Part shown: piece after piece, positions 19,649 to 29,107 of the stretch | How the letters are laid out: each line of letters starts with the position of its first letter | Numbering within the stretch: the stretch's first letter is position 1 | Source: Pseudomonas matsuisoli | GTDB lineage: Bacteria; Pseudomonadota; Gammaproteobacteria; Pseudomonadales; Pseudomonadaceae | Direction: 5' to 3' | DNA: 64,000 nt | Assembly: GCF_014647635.1 (NCBI RefSeq) | Contig: NZ_BMPO01000003.1 | Coordinates: 558,001-622,000, forward strand | Notes under the pieces: model-generated | Told to the model about the DNA's origin: nothing | The model's input: the letters and a program-made list of their open reading frames with translations, nothing else | Databases searched by the model: none | Position numbers and translations under genes: made by a program

Positions 19649-20806
19649 CTAACGGCGGACCTCGGTGTGGTACTTCAGCAGCGCGCCGAGCCGAAACAGT
19701 ATGTGCACGAATTTACTGTAGGGCAGCACGGCGAACAGTGCAGCGACAAAGCCCAGATGAACGATGAGCAACAGTCCCATCGCCGAACTGCCGCGGAGCA
19801 CCAATAACGCCATCCCCGTGAAGTTCACCCAGAACAGCAATACGAGAAACGCGTAGTCCATCCCGAAGACGGCCTTCCAGGCAGGCCCGTCGTGAAGCTT
19901 GAGCTTCACCCACACCAACCCAGCAGTGCCGACCATCGTCATCACACCGCCGACACTGCCAAGCAGGACAGGAAGGCTTAGGTAGCCGTAGGGCGCGATC
20001 CAGCCGAAGACGTGGTCATAGACGGTGGCGACGCTGGTTGCCGCAAAGCACAGTAAAAAGCCATACGCCATCAGGTGATGGAAGCGCCTGCGCCGGTTCG
20101 TGTAGGTCGCGTCTTCCTCGTTGCACCCTTTGCCGTCGTCCCCGCCACCGAGATGACGCAGCGTCAGCGCATCGTGCAGCGTCCGCCCGACCGCGCCAAC
20201 GTCGAAGAAGTGCTTCAATCGACCGCCGATAGCAGACCAGTAGCGGGCAAAGCCCAGCAAGATTGCCAGCAGGTCAAAGACGAAAACCGCCCCCGCCACA
20301 CTGACCATCGCCTCATATGAAATGACCCGGTAAAAAGCCCCATCCCCGGTATGCACCGCGAACAGCTGAGCTGGGTCGGTCAGCAGGATGCCAAGTACCA
20401 GCACCAAGGTGAAGATCAGTGCGGTGGCCATCGCAACCAACGTGCCGTTGCGTTCGAAAGCACCACTCATGAAGGCCGGCCAGACGTAGCGGCTGTAGGT
20501 GCTCACCCGGACCTGCGTTAGCGCCTTTGGCACGTTGAGATCGAACACGTGTGGCGAGGTGTATTGGCACGCGTGGTAACACGCCGTGCAGTTGTGGCAA
20601 AGATTGGCCAGATAGTCGATGTAGCGATCGTCGAAAACCCGCTTGGCCTCGATCGCCGGAAAGACCGCGCAAAAACCTTCGCAGTAGCGACAGGCATTGC
20701 AGACCTCGGCGTTGCGCCTTGCTTCTTGGGTGATGTCGACGACGCTCAGCGGGTTTGCCGGCGTCGGCATCGAGCGTTCGAACGTTCGCGGATCAACGAC
20801 TTGCAT
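19649..20806 (-). CDS. tcuB: Tricarballylate utilisation protein TcuB (membrane Fe-S oxidoreductase)
   Basis: In Salmonella TcuB reoxidises the FADH2 of TcuA and passes electrons to the membrane. 385 residues. Two cysteine clusters near the N-terminus (CNACRYCEGFC and CHNCTACYHAC) mark iron-sulfur sites. About six membrane segments follow, with histidines suited to haem. The start at 20806 has a GAGGAGG ribosome site and overlaps the tcuA stop by 14 nt, so TcuA and TcuB are coupled. Close to the CitB/TcuB family. Confidence 0.88.
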   Translation of the reverse strand: MQVVDPRTFERSMPTPANPLSVVDITQEARRNAEVCNACRYCEGFCAVFPAIEAKRVFDDRYIDYLANLCHNCTACYHACQYTSPHVFDLNVPKALTQVRVSTYSRYVWPAFMSGAFERNGTLVAMATALIFTLVLVLGILLTDPAQLFAVHTGDGAFYRVISYEAMVSVAGAVFVFDLLAILLGFARYWSAIGGRLKHFFDVGAVGRTLHDALTLRHLGGGDDGKGCNEEDATYTNRRRRFHHLMAYGFLLCFAATSVATVYDHVFGWIAPYGYLSLPVLLGSVGGVMTMVGTAGLVWVKLKLHDGPAWKAVFGMDYAFLVLLFWVNFTGMALLVLRGSSAMGLLLIVHLGFVAALFAVLPYSKFVHILFRLGALLKYHTEVRR

Positions 20807-22226
20807 GGGCAGCCTCCTCGCCAGCGATCAGACCGAAAACGGTCCCAATCGCCATGCCGATGCCGGCGGTATACCCCTGTCCGAGAATGTTGCCCGCCAT
20901 AATCTCTCCTGCTGCATAGATGTTGGGGGAGGCACCGGTTTTCTCGAACAGCACTCGCGCTTTTTCGTCCACCTCCACGCCCATGTACGTAAAGGTGATG
21001 CCAGGTGCCAACGTGTAGCCATAAAAAGGGGGATCGCAGATGGGCCGCGCCCAGTTGGTCTTGTCCACCGCCAGGCCCCGCGTGCAAAGGCCATCCAGTA
21101 CGAGATTGTCGAATGCTCGATCTGCCACGATGGCGGCATTGAAATCGTCGACCGTTTTTCTCAGCGCGGCAGGTTCGAGCCCCAAGCGCTCCGCCAACGC
21201 CTCGATGCTGTCGGCCTCGAGTGGGGGGAAGACCGATGGCATGAAGTCGTTCAATGCTTTCGAGTCGATGATGACGTGCCCAACTTGATTCGCCTGGGCG
21301 GCGACCAGTCGACCCCAAATGGCGTAACGCTTCGGCCAGAAGTCTTCGCCTTCGTCGTAAAAACGCTGCGCCTGTTCGTTGACCACGATGCCGAAGGACA
21401 CGCAATCGAGTCGTGTGACAATACCGCCATCGAATTGCGGCGCGCGGCCGTCGATAGCCACCGCATGACACTGGTCCGGTTCACCGATGATGCTCGCACC
21501 GTGGCGCATCATTTCTTTAAGCATTCGCCCGCGATTGAAGCGCGTGCCCCGAATCAGAAAATTGCGCGCACTCGGGCCCCACGCCTCTTCCAGCCATTCC
21601 AGATTGGATTCGAACCCGCCTGACGCCAGCACTAAAGCGCGCGCGTGAACCTCGTGCCGAATTCCTTTGTACTGAATGACAGCGAACCGAAAAACACCCT
21701 CTTCGACGGTCAGCGCCGTGGCTTCCGTGTCGTAAAGGATGTGAACGCCCAGCCGCTCTGCCGTGTGATAGTACGCGTTGACCAGCGCCCGCCCGCCACC
21801 AAGGAAGAAGGCGTTGGTGCGGGACAAGCTCAGCGTGCCGCCGAGCGAAGGCTGGAAACGTACGCCGTGCTCCTCCATCCAGTCATAAGCCGCGGTCGTT
21901 TGACGGATCACCATTCTCGCCAGCGCAGGCGTGGTTTTCCCGGCAGTCACCCGTAATAGGTCGGCGTAATACTCTTCCTCAGGGTACGCGCCGCTGAGAA
22001 TGCCTTTCGGCCCTTCGTGCATGCAGCGGAAATTACGCGTGTGTTGGCTGTTGCCCCCGCGCAACGACTGCGGCGCATGCTCGACGAGCAAGACGGAACG
22101 CCCCTCTTCGGCTGCCCGTATGGCCGCGCACAGTGCCGCGTTGCCACCGCCGACCACCAGGACATCCGGGTAAAGCGGATCCCCCGTTCGGGATCCGCTA
22201 GGCGCTTTCAAAACCTCTTCCTGCAT
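20793..22226 (-). CDS. tcuA: Tricarballylate dehydrogenase TcuA (FAD-dependent)
   Basis: Oxidises tricarballylate to cis-aconitate, which enters the TCA cycle. 477 residues of the fumarate-reductase/succinate-dehydrogenase flavoprotein family. The FAD-binding motif is DVLVVGGGNAALCAAI (about residues 22-38), followed by the GGNSQHTRNFR region. The C-terminal flavin segment reads GYTAGIGMAIGTVFG. A GGGGA ribosome site precedes the ATG. Neighbours TcuB and a LysR regulator support the assignment. A related FAD dehydrogenase with another tricarboxylate substrate remains possible. Confidence 0.85.
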   Translation of the reverse strand: MQEEVLKAPSGSRTGDPLYPDVLVVGGGNAALCAAIRAAEEGRSVLLVEHAPQSLRGGNSQHTRNFRCMHEGPKGILSGAYPEEEYYADLLRVTAGKTTPALARMVIRQTTAAYDWMEEHGVRFQPSLGGTLSLSRTNAFFLGGGRALVNAYYHTAERLGVHILYDTEATALTVEEGVFRFAVIQYKGIRHEVHARALVLASGGFESNLEWLEEAWGPSARNFLIRGTRFNRGRMLKEMMRHGASIIGEPDQCHAVAIDGRAPQFDGGIVTRLDCVSFGIVVNEQAQRFYDEGEDFWPKRYAIWGRLVAAQANQVGHVIIDSKALNDFMPSVFPPLEADSIEALAERLGLEPAALRKTVDDFNAAIVADRAFDNLVLDGLCTRGLAVDKTNWARPICDPPFYGYTLAPGITFTYMGVEVDEKARVLFEKTGASPNIYAAGEIMAGNILGQGYTAGIGMAIGTVFGLIAGEEAAHASR

Positions 22227-22249
22227 TCAGTTTCCCCAATCCACCCGGC

Positions 22250-22305
22250 TTACTCCGCCAGACTTATCCGGCGAGACCTACTCGGCCAGACCTACTCGGC
22301 CAGAC
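22250..22305 (-). repeat. Four 14-bp tandem repeats at the 3' end of the Bug gene
   Basis: Read on the minus strand, four units follow each other: GTCTGGCCGAGTAG twice, then GTCTCGCCGGATAA, then GTCTGGCGGAGTAA. The first unit contains the last codons and TAG stop of the binding-protein gene. Every unit ends in a stop triplet. The array ends 24 nt before the tcuA start. Confidence 0.85.
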
Positions 22306-23269
22306 CAAACTCCTTGGCCAGTGAGCGGTATTCCGCGACCTGTTTCTTGACGTAGGCATCGAGCGCTGGCCCCGTCAGGCGAAAGGGCTGGACGGAAAAC
22401 CGCTCTCGCGTCTGCTCGAACGTCTCACTGTCCAAAAGCTGGGTGAACCGCTCTTCCCACCATTTGAAATCCTCGTCCGATACCTTCGGCCCGAGGTAGT
22501 AGCCCATGATCACCGGCCACGAGAAGTCGTACCCTTGCGACTTGGCGGTCGGCATGCCTCCCAAGCGTCCGCCTTGTGGTTCATCGGCGAGCAACGCAAG
22601 CACGCGCAAGTCGCCACTCTCCACATGGGGCAGTACCGAGCCGACGTTGCTGCTAAGCAGTTGGATGTGGTCGCCAAGCACCGCGCTGAACGCATCACCA
22701 CCACCCTCGAAGCTGACATAGCGCATCGCCCTGGGATCGACGCCTACGCTGCGGGCAAACAAGGCCGACTGTGTCCAATACTGACTGCCCACGGTTCCCG
22801 AGCCCCCGAAAGCGACCACGGCAGGATCCTCCCGCAGCGCCTTCACGAGATCGTCCAGCGTGTGGTAGGGCGAATCGCTGCGCACCGCGAGAATCCCGTA
22901 GTTGGCAGCCACCGCTGCGACCCAACGCACATCGTTCTCGTTGTATCGGCCAAACTTGCCTTGGGCGAGATTGAGCAGCGACCCACTGGTAAAGGCCACC
23001 AGCGTGCCCGGCTCGTCTGGCCGGTTGGCAATGATCGCGTTATAGGCCACCGCGCCGATTCCGCCCGGCATGTAAGTCACCGGCAATGGTTTTTCCAGCA
23101 AATTGGCGTCTTTGAAGCCGGCCTGGATTAGCTTGCATGTCAGGTCAAAGCCGCCCCCAGGGCTTGCAGGTGCCACACAGGTCGTACGGCGTGGGTCGGC
23201 ATGAAGTGCCGTACTCAGGACGAGTGCAGCCAGCACGGGCGCAGACCGCACCATGACGGATAAACGCAT
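22292..23269 (-). CDS. Tripartite tricarboxylate transporter binding protein (Bug/TctC family)
   Basis: A periplasmic binding protein of 325 residues that would capture a tricarboxylate. The start at 23269 (MRLSVMVRSAPVLAALVL) has a GGAGG ribosome site and opens a signal peptide ending near TALHA. The mature chain shows CVAPASPGGGFDLTCKL and the PGGIGAVAYN segment typical of Bug proteins. The membrane partners TctA and TctB are not in the window. It lies between the LysR regulator and tcuA, so the ligand is probably tricarballylate or citrate (inference). Confidence 0.88.
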   Translation of the reverse strand: MRLSVMVRSAPVLAALVLSTALHADPRRTTCVAPASPGGGFDLTCKLIQAGFKDANLLEKPLPVTYMPGGIGAVAYNAIIANRPDEPGTLVAFTSGSLLNLAQGKFGRYNENDVRWVAAVAANYGILAVRSDSPYHTLDDLVKALREDPAVVAFGGSGTVGSQYWTQSALFARSVGVDPRAMRYVSFEGGGDAFSAVLGDHIQLLSSNVGSVLPHVESGDLRVLALLADEPQGGRLGGMPTAKSQGYDFSWPVIMGYYLGPKVSDEDFKWWEERFTQLLDSETFEQTRERFSVQPFRLTGPALDAYVKKQVAEYRSLAKEFGLAE

Positions 23270-23486
23270 GACGGTTTCCTCCAGGCTCGATGGCCTTATT
23301 GTTGTTATCGAGACGGCATTACTGCCTATCGCACCTGACGCGCAAACTGAGCGGATCAGGTGATCACGGTGTGAACGGCTTTGTTTTTCGGTGCCGTAAG
23401 CACGTCGAGGTATCACGCTCACTGGGAGCGGAACGGACTATAGGGACGTGGACATGGCTGGGGAATGAGGCATGACGCATGCCCCC

Positions 23487-23501
23487 ATCACGAATCGTGA
23501 T
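23487..23501. promoter_or_regulatory. Candidate LysR-type operator
   Basis: A perfect 15-bp inverted repeat, ATCACGA-A-TCGTGAT, containing T-N11-A. It lies 13 bp after the lysR stop and about 220 bp before the Bug start, in the only sizeable gap of this cluster. Confidence 0.5.
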
Positions 23502-23513
23502 AACTGAAGGTCT

Positions 23514-24443
23514 TTACAGTTGAAGGGACGCACCGCGCCAGCGCCCGGATTGCACGACGGTTCGGACGCAATCACGCACCACGACTTGCATCGCTAAAGC
23601 GGCCGGGGAGAGCTCTTCCTCAGGAAGCGTGCATAGCAGGTTCTGACGCAACGCCCCGGCATCCACCAACTCTGAAAGATGGAAATCCCGGTCGGCCTCG
23701 GGAAAGCGACCGAGCGCCGCGGCCGGTTGCACCGTGCCGCCTAGCCCATGGTTTACCGCGTCCATCAGCATCGCCAGGGAGTCCACCTCCAGAATGATGG
23801 AAGGTACCAGGCCCGCATTGGCGAAGATCGCGTCGAGTCCACTGCGCAGGCCGTGAGCGCTGGTAGGCAGGATTAACGGCTGATTCGCCAGATCCACGAT
23901 TCGCATGGTCTTTGGGGCTTTGCGTTCGCCATCCCGGCGGGTACGAATATGAAACAGCCGCTCAGCCAACAAAGGGCTGACGCTCCAGCGGCGACCCGGC
24001 GTGTTATCGAACAGAATGGCGAGATCGAGCTGTCGTGCGTTAAGCATCGTCGCCAAGTGCCCGGACAGGCTTTCCACCACATGCAACCGCACGTCTGGAT
24101 ATCGCTCACGCATAGCTTGCATCAGCGGCAACCCGAGCATCGAGGACGTCGTTGGGGCGAGTCCAATGCTGACGCTGCCCGAAAGACGCGAATCCTGCGC
24201 GCATCTGATGGCCTGTTCGGCATGCCTCAAGGTCAACTGTGCTTCGCGGAAAAAAGCCATGCCGGCCGCAGTTGGCGTGACACCACTGGCCGAACGTTGC
24301 AGTAGCCGAGTCGACAATTCCGACTCAAGCCGACCGATCTGTTGGCTGAGTGCTGACTGCACCAAGCCCAACTCAACGGCCGCGCGGCTCATGCTGCCGG
24401 CGGTGACAACCGCAACGAAGTATTTCAGCTGACGCAATTCCAT
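23514..24443 (-). CDS. LysR-family transcriptional regulator (probable TcuR)
   Basis: 309 residues. The N-terminal winged helix (MELRQLKYFVAVVTAGSMSRAA, with ALSQQIGRLE as recognition helix) is followed by an effector-binding domain. An AGGA ribosome site precedes the ATG. Such regulators normally face away from their target; here the gene is co-directional and upstream of the Bug-tcuA-tcuB set. Role as the activator for that set is inferred from position and from tcuR in Salmonella. Confidence 0.87.
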   Translation of the reverse strand: MELRQLKYFVAVVTAGSMSRAAVELGLVQSALSQQIGRLESELSTRLLQRSASGVTPTAAGMAFFREAQLTLRHAEQAIRCAQDSRLSGSVSIGLAPTTSSMLGLPLMQAMRERYPDVRLHVVESLSGHLATMLNARQLDLAILFDNTPGRRWSVSPLLAERLFHIRTRRDGERKAPKTMRIVDLANQPLILPTSAHGLRSGLDAIFANAGLVPSIILEVDSLAMLMDAVNHGLGGTVQPAAALGRFPEADRDFHLSELVDAGALRQNLLCTLPEEELSPAALAMQVVVRDCVRTVVQSGRWRGASLQL

Positions 24444-24971
24444 GAACGGTTTTCCTGGCCCTCAGTACCTGTTTGATCACTCAACCGCCCGGAGCATGCC
24501 GCGCACGTTGCCTGGATTGGCGCAATGGCGTGGACGCCTATCCTCAGCGCTCTGCCTGGCACCCCGCGCGTGCCCGAACTATCGTTAAGACTGTCCTAGC
24601 CTTAAACGGTATTTCCCCCCATGAACCGTAGAGTGCATCCCCCATCCGACGATTCTCAGCCACATTGCGAGCCGCCTCAGCAGGAGCGGCGAAGTGGAGA
24701 AGACCGGCGAAAGCGTAGCCGCTATTTGGTCAAGCCCCCGCGGCGTGAATCAGATGCCGACAACGAGATCGATACCCCGTCTTCCTGATCTTGGCACTCG
24801 CTCGCGTCCAACGGCTGATTGCCCCGCCAATAGCACGCAATGGCTTGGCGGCGACGCCCGGCCAACATGGGCTGGGACGCGCACGGATGGCGCCGCTATA
24901 ATGGCGGCTTTTCCGTGCGCTAGCCGCCGTCGCGCAGACGCCCAAACCGAGACGAGTCCGCCAAAGCCTTT
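24444..24971. promoter_or_regulatory. Intergenic region upstream of valS
   Basis: 528 bp without a supported gene. It must carry the lysR promoter on one side and the valS promoter on the other. A perfect -10 hexamer TATAAT lies at 24897-24902, 70 nt before the valS start; the -35 is weak. Confidence 0.45.
24897..24902 (+). promoter_or_regulatory. -10 box of valS promoter
   Basis: Consensus TATAAT in a G+C-rich context, correctly placed for valS. Spacing to the best -35 (GGGACG, 24874-24879) is 17 bp. Confidence 0.5.
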
Positions 24972-27803
24972 ATGGACAAGACCTACCAGCCTCACGCCAT
25001 CGAAACTTCCTGGTATCAGACTTGGGAAGACAACCAGTACTTCGCCCCGCAAGGCGCAGGTCAGCCCTACACCATCATGATCCCGCCGCCCAACGTCACG
25101 GGCAGCTTGCACATGGGGCATGGTTTCAACAACGCGATCATGGACGCGTTGATTCGCTTTCGTCGCATGCAGGGCCGCAATACGTTGTGGCAACCCGGCA
25201 CCGACCACGCGGGCATCGCGACCCAAATGCTGGTCGAGCGCAAAATCGGCGCTGAAGGGCTCTCGCGACATGATCTTGGCCGCGAAAAGTTTCTGGAAAA
25301 AGTGTGGGACTGGAAAGCCGAGTCCGGTGGCAACATCACGCGCCAGATCCGTCGCCTGGGCTCCTCGGTGGATTGGTCACGCGAGCGATTCACCATGGAC
25401 GCCGGGCTGTCCAATGCCGTCAATGAAGCCTTCGTGCGCCTGCACGAAGACGGCCTGATCTACCGCGGTAAGCGTCTCGTCAACTGGGACACCAAACTGC
25501 ATACCGCCATTTCCGATCTGGAAGTGGAAAACCATGATGAGAAAGGCCACCTGTGGAACCTGCGCTACCCGTTGGCGGACGGTGCAAAGACATCCGAAGG
25601 CAATGACTACCTGATCGTCGCCACGACGCGGCCGGAAACGATGCTTGGCGACGCCGCCGTTGCCGTGCACCCCGAGGACGACCGCTACAAGCACCTGATC
25701 GGCCAATACATCGAGCTGCCCCTGGTGGGCCGTCGCATTCCAATCGTTGCGGACGATTATTGCGACCCTGAATTCGGCACCGGCTGCGTGAAGATCACGC
25801 CCGCCCATGACTTCAACGACTATGAAGTCGGCAAGCGCCACAATTTGCCGCTGATCAATATCTTCGACGCCGACGCCGCCGTTCTTCCAGGCGCGCAGGT
25901 GTTCAACATCGACGGCAGCGTCAACGCACTGCTCGACGCCACATTGCCCGCCGACTATATCGGGCTGGATCGATTCGAAGCGCGCAAGCGAATCGTCGAA
26001 GCCTTCGATGCACAGGGTTTGCTGGAAAAGATCGAAGACCACGCCCTGAAAGTACCGAAGGGCGACCGCTCCGGCACGGTGATCGAGCCTTGGCTGACGG
26101 ACCAGTGGTACGTCTCCACCAAGCCGTTGGCCGAGAAAGCCATTGGTGTCGTGGAAAGTGGCGAAATTCAATTTGTGCCTAAGCAGTACGAGAATATGTA
26201 CTTCTCCTGGATGCGTGACATCCAGGACTGGTGCATCAGCCGTCAGCTCTGGTGGGGCCACCGCATCCCGGCGTGGTACGACCAGGCGGGCAACGTCTAC
26301 GTGGGTCGCGACGAGGCGGAAGTGCGTGCCAAGCATGGCCTCGAAGAAACGCCGCTGCGCCAGGATGACGACGTGCTCGACACCTGGTTCAGCTCGGGCC
26401 TGTGGACCTTCTCCACCCTCGGCTGGCCAGAGCAGACCGACGCCCTGAAGACCTTCCACCCGACCGACGTGCTGGTCACGGGCTTCGACATTATCTTCTT
26501 CTGGGTCGCCCGGATGATCATGCTGTCCACGCATCTGACCGGGCAGATTCCGTTCAAGACCGTCTACGTCCACGGCCTCGTGCGCGATGGCCAGGGCCAG
26601 AAGATGTCCAAGTCCAAGGGCAACGTGCTCGATCCGCTGGACATCGTCGATGGCATCGACCTCGACACCTTACTGGCCAAACGTACGACCGGCCTGATGC
26701 AGCCCAAGCTGGCCGAAAAAATCGCCAAGCAGACCAAGGCCGAGTTCCCCGAAGGCATCGCCAGCTACGGTACCGACGCCCTGCGCTTCACCTTCTGCTC
26801 GCTGGCCACGACGGGTCGCGACATCAAGTTCGACATGGGCCGCGTCGAAGGCTATCGCAACTTCTGCAACAAGCTGTGGAACGCGGCGAACTTCGTCATC
26901 GAGAACACCGACGGCCAGGACACTGGTACCAACGACGAAAGCGTTGAGTTGTCGTCGGTCGACCGCTGGATCATCAGCCAGCTGCAGCGCACCGAAGCCG
27001 ACGTCACCCGTCACCTCGATGCCTTCCGCTTCGACCTCGCGACGCAGACACTCTACGAATTCATCTGGGACGAGTACTGCGCCTGGTACCTGGAACTGGT
27101 CAAGCCCGTGCTCTGGGACGAAAACGCGCCGATCGAGCGTCAGCGTGGCACGCGCCGCACGCTGATCCGCGTTTTGGAAGTGATCCTGCGCCTCGCGCAT
27201 CCGTTCATGCCCTTCATCACCGAAGAAATCTGGCAGCGCATCAAGGCGCAGGCGGGCGTCAGCGGTGAAACGCTCATGCTGCAACCGTGGCCGGTGCCCA
27301 ACGAGTCGCGTATCGACGCCGCCGCCGAAGGCGACATCGAATGGGTCAAAGCCTTCATGCTCGGTGTCCGGCAGATTCGCGGCGAGATGAACATCTCCAT
27401 GGCGAAACGGATCGACGTCATCCTCGCGAACGCGAATGATGAAGACCGTCGCCGTCTGATGGAAAACCTGCCGCTGCTCACCAAGCTGGCGAAGCTGGAA
27501 TCCGTTCGCTTGCTCGACGCCTCGGAAGACGCCCCAATGTCCGCCACCGCCCTGGTGGGTGACATGCAGGTGCTGGTGCCAATGGCAGGCTTGATCGACA
27601 AGGCAGCCGAGCTTGCTCGCCTGGATAAAGAGATCGGGCGCCTCGAAGGTGAGGTGAAGCGCGTCGGTGGCAAACTGTCCAACGAAGGCTTCGTCGCCAA
27701 GGCGCCTGCCGACGTGATCGAGAAGGAGCGCGCGAAGCTCGCCGAGGCCGAGCAGGCGGTCGCCAAGCTGGCCGAGCAACGGGGCAAGATCGCCAACCTT
27801 TAA
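24972..27803 (+). CDS. valS: Valyl-tRNA synthetase
   Basis: Class I synthetase that charges tRNA-Val and edits misactivated threonine. 943 residues. The HIGH-type motif is [14 protein letters not shown] (about residue 38), the editing domain (CP1) follows at about 190-340, the KMSKS motif is KMSKSKGN, then the anticodon-binding domain. A C-terminal coiled coil (about 875-943, [17 protein letters not shown]) closes the chain. Starts [11 protein letters not shown]. Core gene in its usual place after holC. Confidence 0.97.
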   Translation: MDKTYQPHAIETSWYQTWEDNQYFAPQGAGQPYTIMIPPPNVTGSLHMGHGFNNAIMDALIRFRRMQGRNTLWQPGTDHAGIATQMLVERKIGAEGLSRHDLGREKFLEKVWDWKAESGGNITRQIRRLGSSVDWSRERFTMDAGLSNAVNEAFVRLHEDGLIYRGKRLVNWDTKLHTAISDLEVENHDEKGHLWNLRYPLADGAKTSEGNDYLIVATTRPETMLGDAAVAVHPEDDRYKHLIGQYIELPLVGRRIPIVADDYCDPEFGTGCVKITPAHDFNDYEVGKRHNLPLINIFDADAAVLPGAQVFNIDGSVNALLDATLPADYIGLDRFEARKRIVEAFDAQGLLEKIEDHALKVPKGDRSGTVIEPWLTDQWYVSTKPLAEKAIGVVESGEIQFVPKQYENMYFSWMRDIQDWCISRQLWWGHRIPAWYDQAGNVYVGRDEAEVRAKHGLEETPLRQDDDVLDTWFSSGLWTFSTLGWPEQTDALKTFHPTDVLVTGFDIIFFWVARMIMLSTHLTGQIPFKTVYVHGLVRDGQGQKMSKSKGNVLDPLDIVDGIDLDTLLAKRTTGLMQPKLAEKIAKQTKAEFPEGIASYGTDALRFTFCSLATTGRDIKFDMGRVEGYRNFCNKLWNAANFVIENTDGQDTGTNDESVELSSVDRWIISQLQRTEADVTRHLDAFRFDLATQTLYEFIWDEYCAWYLELVKPVLWDENAPIERQRGTRRTLIRVLEVILRLAHPFMPFITEEIWQRIKAQAGVSGETLMLQPWPVPNESRIDAAAEGDIEWVKAFMLGVRQIRGEMNISMAKRIDVILANANDEDRRRLMENLPLLTKLAKLESVRLLDASEDAPMSATALVGDMQVLVPMAGLIDKAAELARLDKEIGRLEGEVKRVGGKLSNEGFVAKAPADVIEKERAKLAEAEQAVAKLAEQRGKIANL

Positions 27804-27815
27804 GGCCGAACGTAC

Positions 27816-27851
27816 GGTGGATTAACCGCCTCGCGGCGTAATCCACCTTTT
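27816..27851 (+). terminator. Terminator after valS
   Basis: GGTGGATTA and TAATCCACC pair around a G+C-rich inner stem (CCGCctcGCGG), followed by TTTT, 13 nt after the valS stop. The same GGTGGAT-type palindrome recurs at 35336-35363. Confidence 0.75.
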
Positions 27852-27999
27852 GCTTCAAAGCACGACGAAACACGGGGGCCTATGCGTGGCTTCGATGGAA
27901 GTCCTTCGGGATTTCCACCAGGCGCGTTCACCGCTCACCGTATATGACCATCACCAAGCGTCAACACAAATAGATGGCCCAAAAGGCCGCAGGAGAGAC

Positions 28000-28977
28000 A
28001 TGAGCATGCTGACACGAAACAAATGGTTACCCTTCGCAGCCCTGGCACTTTCCCTAGGCGTTTCGTTCGGCAGTCAAGCCGCCGAGGAAAAATCCGTCGC
28101 GGTCACCGCCATCGTCGAACATCCCGCCTTGGACGCCATACGTGATGGGGTCAAGGACGCGTTGGCGGAGGCTGGCTATGAGAGCGGCAAGAACCTGAAG
28201 TGGCAGTACCAGAGCGCCCAAGGGAACACCGGCACCGCCGCACAGATCGCGCGTAAGTTCATTGGTGATCAGCCGGACGTGATCGTTGCCATCGCAACGC
28301 CCTCCGCCCAGGCGGTCGTCGCGGGCACTAAAAGTACACCCCTGGTGTTCTCTGCGGTGACGGACCCAGTCGAGGCGCACCTGATCCCAAGCTGGGAAGC
28401 TTCCGGCACCAACGTCACAGGCGTTTCGGATTTGCTCGAACTGGATAAGCAAATGGAACTGGTGAAGCGCATCGTGCCGGATGCCAAGCGCGTCGGCATG
28501 GTCTACAGCCCAGGCGAAGCGAACTCCGTCGTGGTCGTGAAGCGCCTGAAGGAATTGCTTCCTTCGATGGGCCTGGAACTGGTCGAGGCCGCCGCACCGC
28601 GTACGGTGGACGTAGGCTCCGCCGCTCGCAGCCTTGCCGGCAAGGTCGACGTGATTTACACCAACACCGACAACAACGTGGTGTCCGCCTATGAATCGCT
28701 GGTGAAGGTGGGCATCGACACCAAGACGCCGCTCATCGCATCGGACACCGACAGCGTTAAGCGCGGCGCCATTGCGGCGCTCGGCATCGACTACCGTGAT
28801 CTTGGCGAACAGACCGGTCGCATGGTCGTACGTATTCTGGAAGGCGAGAAGCCTGGCGCGATCAAGCCGGAGACCAGCAGCAACCTGAGCCTGTGGGTCA
28901 ATACCACGGCTGCGGAGCGTCAAGGCGTCACGCTGTCCCAAGACGTGCTCGACTCTGCCGCTGAAATCATCAAGTAA
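28000..28977 (+). CDS. ABC transporter substrate-binding protein (ABC_sub_bind family)
   Basis: A periplasmic binding protein of 325 residues. The start at 28000 (MSMLTRNKWLPFAALAL) has an AGGAGAG ribosome site and opens a signal peptide cut near SQAAEE. Family segments include AIVEHPALDAIRDGVKDAL and the hinge region ARKFIGDQPDVIVAIATPSAQ. This family (PF04392) pairs with the permease and ATPase that follow; in streptococci related systems import tryptophan. Ligand here unknown. Matches the ABC block after valS in P. aeruginosa. Confidence 0.87.
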   Translation: MSMLTRNKWLPFAALALSLGVSFGSQAAEEKSVAVTAIVEHPALDAIRDGVKDALAEAGYESGKNLKWQYQSAQGNTGTAAQIARKFIGDQPDVIVAIATPSAQAVVAGTKSTPLVFSAVTDPVEAHLIPSWEASGTNVTGVSDLLELDKQMELVKRIVPDAKRVGMVYSPGEANSVVVVKRLKELLPSMGLELVEAAAPRTVDVGSAARSLAGKVDVIYTNTDNNVVSAYESLVKVGIDTKTPLIASDTDSVKRGAIAALGIDYRDLGEQTGRMVVRILEGEKPGAIKPETSSNLSLWVNTTAAERQGVTLSQDVLDSAAEIIK

Positions 28978-28989
28978 CGTTTCGGCTTT

Positions 28990-29037
28990 TGTAGGAGCCC
29001 GCCGGGCTGCGAAGGGCTTGCTGGCGATCGCTTTTGA
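28990..29037 (+). repeat. REP-like repeat, single unit
   Basis: TGTAGGAGCCCGCCGGGCTG at its start and GGCGATCGCTTTT near its end match the ends of the paired repeat at 33085-33163, placed between the binding-protein and permease genes. Confidence 0.6.
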
Positions 29038-29107
29038 GTTACCAAGCATCGCCAGCGAAAATCTCAACGCTCTGCTGTACAGCCAGATTCTTTCCCAGGT
29101 CCACTAA

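Noticed and set aside
22250-22305. Possible CRISPR or VNTR array
   Set aside because: Units are 14 bp, directly abutting and without spacers, so not CRISPR; kept only as a tandem repeat.
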